From Candidatus Saccharimonadota bacterium (GTDB taxonomy: Bacteria > Patescibacteriota > Saccharimonadia > Saccharimonadales > SLHW01), in contig SLHW01000017.1 in NCBI GenBank assembly GCA_007135955.1, positions 1 to 6,079 of the forward strand: DNA of 6,079 bases, given 5' to 3'. A program made the position numbers and the translations under genes. Under the pieces are notes generated by a model that saw nothing but the letters and a program-made list of their open reading frames with translations, was not told the DNA's origin and did not search any database. Position 1 is the first letter of the stretch; every line of letters begins with the position of its first letter. This document shows, one piece after another, positions 1 to 5,868 of the stretch.

Positions 1-623
1 ATATTTTGGCCAAAGCGCTCCGCCGATAAACCAAGCGTAACTTCAACCGCTCTAGCGTTTTCTGGAGTAGTAACCTCTCCCTGTCTGTCAATATATTGGA
101 CAACAAATGATGTGACATTTTCGGCAAATACACTATCGGGCCGACATGTTTCAGTTGCTTGACTGGGTGGACAGGTAGAACTTGCACTATTTCCTTCATA
201 AGGAGATGCGATGACACGGCGACGAAGTTCTCCGTTTTGGACATAGTAGATATGATTATTCTTCTCAGTAATATAATTTGATGTGTCAACAAAAATAATA
301 TTTCGTTGTTCATCTATAGCTGCTGTCGCTAGTACTAGTACCGAGTTTGAGCTTTCCCAGCTGAGCTCATTTTCCGGAGCGTTCGGTGCATATGAATCTT
401 CCCAGCGATTATTGACATCGACGTTAGCAGACAATCTAATATCTCGATTGATTACTTCAAGGGCTAGGTTTACGTCGCTCAGTATCTCGGCTCGTGCGGC
501 ATTAATGGAGTAGCTACGCAGCGTTGTTAAGCCAAACCCTGTAATGACTGCCACCATACCAGCAACAAGTACGGTGGATATAACTACTTCAGCTATGGTA
601 AAACCGGATTGATCATTTTTCAT
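1..623 (-). CDS. PilW/PulJ-like type IV prepilin (minor pilin), 3' end cut by window edge
   Basis: Probable minor pilin or pseudopilin of a type IV pilus, inserted in the membrane and cleaved by prepilin peptidase. The visible 207 residues begin with a short leader MKNDQSG followed by FTIAEVV. This is a type III signal: cleavage after Gly7, Phe8 at +1 and the conserved Glu12 at +5. A hydrophobic helix spans about residues 8-31, then an extracellular domain. The segment YYVQNGELRRRV (126-137) resembles the beta-strand region of PilW/PulJ (GspJ) proteins. Cys151 and Cys160 could form a small disulfide loop. The ATG overlaps the stop of the upstream prepilin gene (ATGA), so translation is probably coupled; I see no strong Shine-Dalgarno. 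No stop occurs before position 1, so the C-terminus lies outside the window. The pilin class is well supported by the signal; the PilW/PulJ assignment is from remembered family features. Confidence 0.87.
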   Translation of the reverse strand, partial: MKNDQSGFTIAEVVISTVLVAGMVAVITGFGLTTLRSYSINAARAEILSDVNLALEVINRDIRLSANVDVNNRWEDSYAPNAPENELSWESSNSVLVLATAAIDEQRNIIFVDTSNYITEKNNHIYYVQNGELRRRVIASPYEGNSASSTCPPSQATETCRPDSVFAENVTSFVVQYIDRQGEVTTPENARAVEVTLGLSAERFGQN

Positions 624-1021
624 TGCGTTATACCAATAATTCCTATTAACGAACTGACTGTTACAGTTCGATCAGAGCTACCATCAGGATAGGTCACCGT
701 TACGTCAACTCTCTTAAGGCCTTGCTGGGCTTCGGTTACTTCTACGATACCGCTACTGCCAGTTGGTAGACCATCAGGCAGATCATCGGTAAAATCAATA
801 TTTTCGCCTTCTTCAAGAGAATTGTATTGTAAGTTACGCAGGGCTTCAACTTGACGGTGAGCTGCACGAGTTGCCGTTTCTAGGTTCTGGGTACGGTTTT
901 GAACAATCAAAACGTTAGAATACAAAGCAATTACTGCGGAGAACAGTATACCTACTACCACAATGGTCATCAGCACCTCTAATATTGAATACCCTGCTTG
1001 GTGTTGCTTTTTTAAAGACAA
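620..1021 (-). CDS. PilV/GspI-like type IV prepilin (minor pilin), TTG start
   Basis: Small prepilin of 133 residues, probably a minor pilin of the PilV/GspI kind. The leader MSLKKQHQAG is followed by YSILEVL: cleavage after Gly10, Tyr11 at +1 (usually Phe) and Glu15 at +5. The hydrophobic helix runs about 11-40. A helical stretch rich in Ala, Arg and Glu (46-62) and a C-terminal beta-rich part with VDVTVTYPDG (105-114) fit PilV-type proteins. The start codon is TTG. An in-frame TAG lies at 1031-1033 and no ATG or GTG occurs between, while the first internal ATG (Met18) would delete the leader, so TTG is the only start giving an intact prepilin. A weak AGAGG lies 12 nt upstream. It is first in a two-gene (or longer) minus-strand operon, divergent from pilM, and overlaps the next prepilin by ATGA. 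Confidence 0.87.
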   Translation of the reverse strand: MSLKKQHQAGYSILEVLMTIVVVGILFSAVIALYSNVLIVQNRTQNLETATRAAHRQVEALRNLQYNSLEEGENIDFTDDLPDGLPTGSSGIVEVTEAQQGLKRVDVTVTYPDGSSDRTVTVSSLIGIIGITQ

Positions 1022-1033
1022 GATTCTACTCTA

Positions 1034-1038
1034 CCTCT
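1034..1038 (-). promoter_or_regulatory. Possible Shine-Dalgarno for the TTG-started prepilin
   Basis: On the minus strand this reads AGAGG, 12 nt before the TTG at 1021. The spacing is longer than ideal, so with the weak start codon initiation may be modest. It supports, without proving, the choice of TTG. Confidence 0.4.
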
Positions 1039-1066
1039 TAATTTAATTTCTATTATGCTTATTAAA

Positions 1067-1095
1067 ATCATAGCACACGACTACTACTATGCTAA
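1067..1095 (-). promoter_or_regulatory. Predicted sigma70-type promoter for the prepilin operon
   Basis: Reading the minus strand: a -35-like TTAGCA (1090-1095, four of six matches to TTGACA), a 17-bp spacer, and -10 TATGAT (1067-1072, five of six matches to TATAAT) preceded by the extended -10 dinucleotide TG one base upstream. Transcription would begin near 1060, giving a leader of about 40 nt before the TTG start. This is pattern matching only; sigma-factor preferences of the host are unknown. Confidence 0.45.
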
Positions 1096-1107
1096 TGCTT
1101 TGTGCTA
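1071..1107. repeat. Inverted repeat in the divergent pil promoter region
   Basis: TAGCACA at 1071-1077 is exactly mirrored by TGTGCTA at 1101-1107, with 23 bp between. Each arm overlaps the upstream part of the extended -10 of the promoter reading away from the centre, so the symmetry may simply reflect two similar promoters, or it may mark a shared regulator site. The arms are short and could arise by chance. Confidence 0.4.
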
Positions 1108-1111
1108 CACT
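1103..1111 (+). promoter_or_regulatory. Possible extended -10 promoter for the pilMNO operon
   Basis: The plus strand has TGCTACACT: an extended -10 TG, one base, then TACACT (1106-1111), four of six matches to TATAAT. No convincing -35 hexamer sits 16-18 bp upstream, which is tolerable for extended -10 promoters. Transcription would begin near 1118, leaving a leader of about 30 nt before the pilM ATG. Weaker than the opposing promoter. Confidence 0.3.
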
Positions 1112-1136
1112 TATTAGTGATCGGCACATCCGTTCT

Positions 1137-1142
1137 GGTGGG
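1137..1142 (+). promoter_or_regulatory. Ribosome binding site of pilM
   Basis: GGTGGG ends 5 nt before the ATG at 1148 and is a moderate Shine-Dalgarno match. No alternative in-frame start upstream competes with this ATG. Confidence 0.55.
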
Positions 1143-1147
1143 CAACA

Positions 1148-2215
1148 ATGAACGACACAAAATTATATTACGACAAACCAATTTTCGGCATCGACATCGG
1201 CTTTAACTCAATAAAGGTCATGCAAATAGCCGTGCATAACAAAAGCCATGCTCAGGTTACTGGGTATGGGTCAACTGACTTCGACAAGTCTGCCATGAAA
1301 GATGGATCGATCATCGATCCTGAAAAAATCGCTAAATCAATGTATGATTTATTTGATTCAGGGATTGTTGGAGATATAACCACTCGACGAGTTGCAGTTG
1401 CTATCCCTGCCTCTAAAACCTTCAACAGAACTATGCAGTTTCCAAAGATTGATAAAAAAAGCGAGCTTGATGAAGCAGTCCGCTACGAGGCCGAGCAGTA
1501 TATACCTGCACCCATAGACGAACTCTACCTGGACTATAGCGTCGTTACGAAAAACGACAAAGGAGTAGAGATTCTCGCAACAGCTGTTCCGCAAAAAATT
1601 GTAATGTCCTATGTTGACACTATTCACCTGCTAGGACTTGAACCCATTGCCATGGAAACAACCATCAGCTCATCAGGAAGGCTTTTCTTGCACTCCGAGC
1701 AAAACGATTCTCCAACTATATTAATTGACTTTGGCTCAGTTTCATCTGATATCACTATCTTCGATAAGACCATGGTCGTTACCGGTACTGTTACTGGTGG
1801 CGGTGATAACTTTTCTGATCTAATAAGCAAAAAACTCAATGTGACACACGCAGAAGCTCAGGTTATTAAAACTAAATACGGGCTTGGCGTCAGCAAAAAA
1901 CAAGCTGAAATTATCGATGCCCTTAAACCAATCCTCGATCAACTAGTCAAAGAAATTAAGCGCATGATTCGCTATTACGAAGAACGCAAAACGAGCGAAG
2001 AGAGTATCGGTCAAATTGTAACCCTCGGCGGTGGAGCCAACATGCCAGGCCTATCAGAATATTTAACTGATGCCTTGCGACTACCTGTTCGCATGTGTGA
2101 TCCTTGGCAATCACTACGATTTGGTAAATTACAACCGCCAAATACTGCTGAAAAATCAATGTACATTACAGTTGCAGGCCTAGCTTTACTAGAGCCACAG
2201 GAGCTGTTTGCATGA
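1148..2215 (+). CDS. pilM: Type IV pilus assembly protein PilM (actin-like ATP-binding)
   Basis: Cytoplasmic actin/FtsA-like protein that binds the N-terminus of PilN and links the membrane alignment platform to the pilus motor. The 355 residues match the usual PilM length. Nucleotide-binding motifs are visible in order: phosphate-1 loop FGIDIGFNSIKV (13-24), phosphate-2 loop ILIDFGSVSSD (191-201) followed by a Gly-rich GTVTGGGDNF (213-222), and the adenosine motif LGGGANMPGL (293-302). VRYEAEQYIPAP (111-122) is also typical of PilM. There is no signal peptide or membrane segment, consistent with a cytoplasmic location. It is first in a four-gene operon, and its TGA overlaps the pilN ATG. FtsA or another actin-like ATPase is the alternative, but the pilN and pilO neighbours make PilM very likely. 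Confidence 0.95.
   Translation: MNDTKLYYDKPIFGIDIGFNSIKVMQIAVHNKSHAQVTGYGSTDFDKSAMKDGSIIDPEKIAKSMYDLFDSGIVGDITTRRVAVAIPASKTFNRTMQFPKIDKKSELDEAVRYEAEQYIPAPIDELYLDYSVVTKNDKGVEILATAVPQKIVMSYVDTIHLLGLEPIAMETTISSSGRLFLHSEQNDSPTILIDFGSVSSDITIFDKTMVVTGTVTGGGDNFSDLISKKLNVTHAEAQVIKTKYGLGVSKKQAEIIDALKPILDQLVKEIKRMIRYYEERKTSEESIGQIVTLGGGANMPGLSEYLTDALRLPVRMCDPWQSLRFGKLQPPNTAEKSMYITVAGLALLEPQELFA
2199..2203 (+). promoter_or_regulatory. Ribosome binding site of pilN, inside pilM
   Basis: AGGAG lies within the last codons of pilM, 8 nt before the pilN ATG at 2212. A good site and spacing, so pilN can be initiated independently as well as by coupling through the ATGA overlap. Confidence 0.7.
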
Positions 2216-2841
2216 TAAACTTGCTACCCCCCAGCATCAAAGAATCAATGTCTTATGCTCGAAAAAACAGTCTTCTGCTCAAGTGGGTTATTGCACTGCT
2301 AGTTTCGGTTGTCGGGGTATTTGTAATTATCTTTTTCGGACAAGTGTATATATCCCAGGCAACTGAGCGGCTTGAGCAAGAAATTGCTCAGAGTGAGCAA
2401 AACCTACAAGAACAAAACATCGAAGAGGTAGAGAGTCGCGTGCAAGATATCAGCAATAGCCTTAATTTGGTAGTAGATATCTTATCAGAGCAAATCCTAT
2501 TTTCTAGCTTGATCCAAAGTGTTGGATCGGTTATTCCAGAAGGGGCCGTACTTACCGGATTAACGATTAACGAAGCTGGCGGAGGGATTGATCTATCAGC
2601 TAATGCAACTGACTATGATACCGCAACTCAAGTTCAGGTTAACTTAGAAGATCCGGCAAACGGAATCTTCACAAAAGCCGACATACTAAATGTTCGCTGC
2701 GATAACACCCCTTCATTAGACGATATATATCCGTGCCAAATTAATCTTCGAGCACTTTTCGGGCCAAACAGTCAATTTCTCCTGATACCAAGTCAAAGCA
2801 GTATGGCTGCTCCTAGCAATAATCAGGAGCAATCACTATGA
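2212..2841 (+). CDS. pilN: Type IV pilus assembly protein PilN
   Basis: Single-pass inner-membrane protein of the type IV pilus alignment complex; its cytoplasmic N-terminus docks in PilM and its extracytoplasmic part pairs with PilO. The N-terminus MINLLPPSIK carries the hallmark INLLP PilM-binding motif (2-6). A membrane helix spans about 23-47, followed by a charged, Gln/Glu-rich coiled coil (about 50-85) and a globular domain with IPEGAVLTGLTI (108-119), typical of the PilN ferredoxin-like fold. Length (209 residues) is normal to slightly long. Two cysteines, Cys163 and Cys175, lie in the extracytoplasmic domain within an apparent insertion and might form a disulfide. The Ser/Asn/Gln-rich tail (194-209) looks disordered. 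Overlaps both pilM and pilO by ATGA. Confidence 0.93.
   Translation: MINLLPPSIKESMSYARKNSLLLKWVIALLVSVVGVFVIIFFGQVYISQATERLEQEIAQSEQNLQEQNIEEVESRVQDISNSLNLVVDILSEQILFSSLIQSVGSVIPEGAVLTGLTINEAGGGIDLSANATDYDTATQVQVNLEDPANGIFTKADILNVRCDNTPSLDDIYPCQINLRALFGPNSQFLLIPSQSSMAAPSNNQEQSL
2825..2829 (+). promoter_or_regulatory. Ribosome binding site of pilO, inside pilN
   Basis: AGGAG within the final codons of pilN, 8 nt before the ATG at 2838, with the same motif and spacing as at the pilM/pilN junction. Confidence 0.7.
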
Positions 2842-3413
2842 CCGCTAAACAACTCTACTACACGCTAATCGGCCTATGTGTTGTCTTGCTCATTGGATTG
2901 GCTGGATCCATTTATCTTGGGCTCACTATGCTTGATAGGCAAGCTGACGAGTTAAGGCAAGCTGAAATCGAACGAGAGGTCATCGACATACAAGGGTTAT
3001 CACTATTACGAGCACTAAATGAAATAGAAGAGTTCTCTGAATTGGAAGAAGTTGCCCAAAGGATAATTCCTCAGGAAAAAGATCAGGCGAGAACAGTTCG
3101 GGAAATCATCTCAATTTCTCAGCAATCAGGGGCTAATGTGTCATCGTTTTCATTTCCCTCTTCAGATCTTGGCGATGAAGATGACATAGTTTCCCAGGCG
3201 CTACCAGTAGCAGGCATCCCTGGTTTATTCGAATTAGAGATCACTATACAGGACACAAATGGCACTGGCTTCAACCAATTCATTGCTTTTTTGGAGGGTC
3301 TTGAGCAAAATCGAAGAACCTCTCAAGTTAAATCAGTTACAATTAATCCTGATTCAGAAGCCCGCAGTGTAGTTGAATTTTCAATTAATCTATCGGTATT
3401 TATACGACCATGA
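2838..3413 (+). CDS. pilO: Type IV pilus assembly protein PilO-like
   Basis: Single-pass membrane partner of PilN in the alignment complex. The 191 residues have a short cytoplasmic N-terminus, a membrane helix at about 7-31, a charged coiled coil (about 33-75, rich in Glu, Leu and Arg) and an extracytoplasmic domain. RTVREIISISQQSG (85-98) and FNQFIAFLEGLEQ (145-157), then a strand SQVKSVTI (162-169), match the alternating helix/strand pattern of PilO ferredoxin-like domains, where FxxFLxxLE is characteristic. Position directly after pilN with an ATGA overlap supports the name. Primary-sequence similarity to proteobacterial PilO is weak, so the assignment rests on topology, this motif and operon position. 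Confidence 0.85.
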   Translation: MTAKQLYYTLIGLCVVLLIGLAGSIYLGLTMLDRQADELRQAEIEREVIDIQGLSLLRALNEIEEFSELEEVAQRIIPQEKDQARTVREIISISQQSGANVSSFSFPSSDLGDEDDIVSQALPVAGIPGLFELEITIQDTNGTGFNQFIAFLEGLEQNRRTSQVKSVTINPDSEARSVVEFSINLSVFIRP

Positions 3414-3733
3414 ACTTAGAATTAAAAAATCTATCTGAAAAACTACTATTAGCCTTAAAAAAAATTGGGCGATTCCTACCATTTATATTTGCCCTGCTGG
3501 TGCTTGGCTTATATGGCTTTTTGGTGCTACACATAAATCAAATCATGCAATCAGACATAGAAGAGGCCGAGATTGAAGAGATTATCCGCACTGGCCCAGG
3601 GTTAGAAATAGACCGTCAGGCGGTAGACGCTATTGAGCGGTTGCAAGATCAAAACGTTGAGGTAGAGGCTATTTTTCAAGAAGCTCGTGATAACCCATTT
3701 GCAGAAGCAGTCGCCGACAATGAACTAGAGTAA
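3410..3733 (+). CDS. Small single-pass membrane protein, fourth gene of the pilMNO operon
   Basis: Not assigned to a named family. The 107 residues show a basic amphipathic N-terminus (1-22), one membrane helix (about 23-42, FLPFIFALLVLG onwards) and an acidic extracytoplasmic tail predicted helical. The tail has a Glu/Ile-rich stretch (49-60) and a segment with EVEAIFQEARDNPF (84-97) near the end. The positive-inside rule puts the N-terminus in the cytoplasm, the same topology as PilN and PilO. The ATG overlaps the pilO stop (ATGA) and I see no Shine-Dalgarno, so expression probably depends on coupling to pilO. Its slot is where Gram-negative operons carry pilP, but there is no lipobox and no PilP beta domain. 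I infer a pilus platform accessory subunit. Its last 9 bp overlap the end of ruvB on the other strand. Confidence 0.82.
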   Translation: MNLELKNLSEKLLLALKKIGRFLPFIFALLVLGLYGFLVLHINQIMQSDIEEAEIEEIIRTGPGLEIDRQAVDAIERLQDQNVEVEAIFQEARDNPFAEAVADNELE

Positions 3734-4771
3734 GGCATTCTGGTTGTTATTATCTTTGTTTTGAGTTGGTGGCTTCTTGTTTAGGTGACGATAAGCTTTG
3801 TGTGTCACCTTCCTGCCTCTCGGAGTTCGCTCTAAAAACCCAATTTGTAATAAATATGGCTCCAAGAAATCTTCAATAGTCGAACGCTCATCACCAGTTA
3901 ACGCTGCCAAAGTGTCGACACCGACCGGTCCACCGCTATGATTATCAATGATTGCACTCAAGAGCTGCCTGTCTGCTGGATCGAGACCAGTTTCGTCAAT
4001 TTCTAAGAGCTGCAATGCGCCTTGAGCAATCGACAAATCAATAATTCCATCACCATTAACATCGGCATAGTCACGTACACGCTTAAGTAGTCGATTGGCA
4101 ATACGCGGCGTCAGCCGTGAGCGGGTGGCGATCTCTTTGTCGGCGTCCTCTTTAATTTGCACGTCAAGAATATCAGCCGACCGCTTAATAATGCTTTGGA
4201 TATCATCGTGGGTATAAAACTCTAGTCGATGCAAAATGCCAAACCGATCTCTCAATGGTGCCGCCAATGCACCGGTTCTTGTTGTAGCACCGATAATAGT
4301 AAATCGAGGCAAGTCAAGTCGTAGGCTTTTCGCGTTTGGCCCTTTACCCAGCATAATATCGAGCTTAAAGTCTTCCATCGCACTATAAAGCACCTCTTCA
4401 ACACTGCGAGCTAATCGGTGGATTTCGTCAATAAACAAAATATCTCCGTCTTGAAGATTTGTAAGTAAGCTCGCTAGATCAGCTGCTCGACTAATTGCTG
4501 GACCAGAAGTAATCCTTATCTGAGCACCCATTTCATTGGCAATTACGCTTGCCATAGTAGTCTTGCCGAGTCCCGGTGGTCCGTACAAGAGCACATGATC
4601 AACTGGCTCTTCTCGCTTCTTGGCAGCAGTGATTGCTAGTTTTAAATTCTTTTTCAGACGATCTTGGCCTATATATTCGGCAAAGGTCTTCGGACGTAAA
4701 CTTAGCTCAAAAGCCTCTTCCTGCTCAGGATCAGTGTTATTGTTAGGTTGCACCATTCTATCTATTGCCAT
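3725..4771 (-). CDS. ruvB: Holliday junction branch migration ATPase RuvB
   Basis: AAA+ motor that forms hexameric rings on DNA beside RuvA and drives branch migration of Holliday junctions. The 348 residues are full length. Motifs in order: Walker A GPPGLGKT (64-71, Lys70), Walker B LFIDEIH (112-118), sensor 1 GATTR (161-165), arginine finger in PLRDRFG (172-178, Arg174), sensor 2 in TPRIANRLLKRVRD (221-234), and the C-terminal winged helix with GGPVGVDTLA (280-289) and RTPRGR (315-320), which contacts DNA. The last 18 residues form a Pro/Lys/Asn-rich tail, probably disordered, whose end overlaps the convergent pil gene. Start ATG lies 8 nt after the ruvA stop, with AGAAGG 11 nt upstream. 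Last gene of the yebC-ruvC-ruvA-ruvB series. Confidence 0.98.
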   Translation of the reverse strand: MAIDRMVQPNNNTDPEQEEAFELSLRPKTFAEYIGQDRLKKNLKLAITAAKKREEPVDHVLLYGPPGLGKTTMASVIANEMGAQIRITSGPAISRAADLASLLTNLQDGDILFIDEIHRLARSVEEVLYSAMEDFKLDIMLGKGPNAKSLRLDLPRFTIIGATTRTGALAAPLRDRFGILHRLEFYTHDDIQSIIKRSADILDVQIKEDADKEIATRSRLTPRIANRLLKRVRDYADVNGDGIIDLSIAQGALQLLEIDETGLDPADRQLLSAIIDNHSGGPVGVDTLAALTGDERSTIEDFLEPYLLQIGFLERTPRGRKVTHKAYRHLNKKPPTQNKDNNNQNALL

Positions 4772-4779
4772 ATCTGACG

Positions 4780-5358
4780 CTACCTTCTCTTAAGCGCTTG
4801 CTTGATCCGCTCTTCACTTGAAAGAGTTTTATCGATATCTGCTAAAACTTCTAGTGCATCGGCTTCACTAAAACCAAGCGCCACCAGGCCAAGTAAGGCG
4901 TCGTCATTTTTATTGATGCCCCCTCGCGAAACCACGCCTTCTGCCTGTTCGCTCGATGCAATTCCGACCTTATCGCGCAACTCGACAACCATTTGCTCTG
5001 CGGCTCGCTTGCCAACGCCTTTAGCAGACTGTAGCTTCTTCACATCACCATCAGCTATCGCTTGACGAACTCCTGGAACCTGATCGATATCAAGTACCGC
5101 CATAGCACCTTTCGGGCCAATGTTTTTGACGGTCAGTAGTTGCTCAAACAGTTTTTTCGTATCACGTGAGAGAAAGCCGTATAAATCATGAGCATCTTCT
5201 TTAATGTGCTCATGAATATAAACATGAATATCTTGGTTTTTCTGCAATAAGCTGATATCAGTACCGGTCATTCGTAAGCCATAGCCAATACCAATACATT
5301 CTATAATAATTTCGTCGATATCAACCTGGATAACGACACCTCGAAGTGTAGCAATCAT
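4780..5358 (-). CDS. ruvA: Holliday junction binding protein RuvA
   Basis: Tetrameric protein that clamps the four-way junction in square-planar form and recruits RuvB. The 192 residues are of normal length with all three domains: an N-terminal OB-fold (1-62) starting MIATLRG; two helix-hairpin-helix motifs in domain II (LLTVKNIGPKGA, 74-85, and LQSAKGVGKRAAEQMVVEL, 109-127); a flexible linker (about 132-150); and domain III (about 151-192, with LLGLVALGFSEADA) that binds RuvB. The acidic pin is present as Glu54-Asp55 in IKEDAHDLYGF. Starts 25 nt after the ruvC stop; no convincing Shine-Dalgarno is visible. An ATG 7 nt upstream of the chosen one is out of frame and hits TGA at once. Confidence 0.97.
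   Translation of the reverse strand: MIATLRGVVIQVDIDEIIIECIGIGYGLRMTGTDISLLQKNQDIHVYIHEHIKEDAHDLYGFLSRDTKKLFEQLLTVKNIGPKGAMAVLDIDQVPGVRQAIADGDVKKLQSAKGVGKRAAEQMVVELRDKVGIASSEQAEGVVSRGGINKNDDALLGLVALGFSEADALEVLADIDKTLSSEERIKQALKRR
4783..4788 (-). promoter_or_regulatory. Ribosome binding site of ruvB, inside the end of ruvA
   Basis: Reads AGAAGG on the minus strand, in the last codons of ruvA and 11 nt before the ruvB ATG at 4771. A usable but slightly distant Shine-Dalgarno that supports this start. Confidence 0.5.
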
Positions 5359-5383
5359 ATATTCATGATACCACTGTCGATGC

Positions 5384-5863
5384 TTATTTGTTTAGGCCAA
5401 GCGCTGGTTCGTAACATAGGGCTGCAGCTAAAGCATCAGCGCAATCGTCAGGTTTTGGCAACTCAGCTAACTGGAGCATCGTTTGCACCATTTGCTGTAC
5501 TTGGTTTTTTGTCGCTTTACCATAGCCCGTTAATGACTGTTTTATTTCCAGTGGAGTTAATTCAATAATCGGCAAGTCAGCCTTTTTCCCTGCCAACATC
5601 ATGACGCCTCTGGCATGGCTCACGCTAATTGCAGTAGTAACATTTTGTGCGAAAAAAAGCTTTTCTATCACCATAACATCAGGTGTATTGTCTTGAATGA
5701 TTGCTGTAACTTCATCATAGATCTCTTCTAATCGCTCATCGAGAGGTTGATGTGGCCTGGTACGAATTACGCCAGCATCAACTAATGTTTTCTTCTGTCC
5801 TTCGGTATCGATTACGCCAAACCCAACAATGCCAGTGCCTGGGTCAATCCCGAGGATTCTCAT
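5384..5863 (-). CDS. ruvC: Holliday junction resolvase RuvC (crossover junction endodeoxyribonuclease)
   Basis: Dimeric Mg-dependent nuclease of the RNase H-like fold that nicks opposing strands of Holliday junctions bound by RuvAB. The 159 residues are normal for the family. The four acidic catalytic residues are all visible: Asp7 in GIDPGTG, Glu67 in MVIEKLFFAQN (64-74), and Asp140 and Asp143 in PDDCADALAAA (138-148). SHARGVMMLA (82-91) and GYGKATKNQVQQMV (113-126, with a lysine-rich turn before the DNA-binding helix) also fit. Starts 5 nt after the yebC stop, so the two genes are almost certainly co-transcribed. Shine-Dalgarno is weak, suggesting coupling to yebC. Confidence 0.98.
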   Translation of the reverse strand: MRILGIDPGTGIVGFGVIDTEGQKKTLVDAGVIRTRPHQPLDERLEEIYDEVTAIIQDNTPDVMVIEKLFFAQNVTTAISVSHARGVMMLAGKKADLPIIELTPLEIKQSLTGYGKATKNQVQQMVQTMLQLAELPKPDDCADALAAALCYEPALGLNK

Positions 5864-5868
5864 AGTTT

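Noticed and set aside
283..513. Plus-strand open frame opposite the PilW-like prepilin
   Set aside because: Serine-rich composition without motifs, no ribosome site, and fully antisense to a clear prepilin gene; a shadow frame.
1454..1460. Seven-A run in pilM considered as a -1 frameshift heptamer
   Set aside because: The zero frame is GAT AAA AAA AGC, which does not give the X XXY YYZ phasing, and PilM is intact in one frame.
3457..3464. Run of eight A near the start of the small pil gene, a possible slippage site
   Set aside because: It encodes Lys-Lys in frame and no alternative-frame product or downstream stimulatory structure is evident; long A-runs are common in AT-rich genes.
620..3733. 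Possible UGA recoding to glycine, as in some CPR lineages
   Set aside because: TGA ends pilM, pilN, pilO and the upstream prepilin exactly at the next gene's ATG, and no conserved glycine is encoded by TGA in any gene seen.
4030..4065. EF-hand/dockerin-like stretch DVNGDGIID (237-245) in RuvB
   Set aside because: RuvB proteins normally have a similar V-x-G-DG-x-I loop at this place; the twelfth EF-hand ligand is absent (Ile), so calcium binding is not supported.
5365..5568. Plus-strand open frame opposite ruvC
   Set aside because: Antisense to the conserved RuvC C-terminus with catalytic aspartates; no supporting signals.
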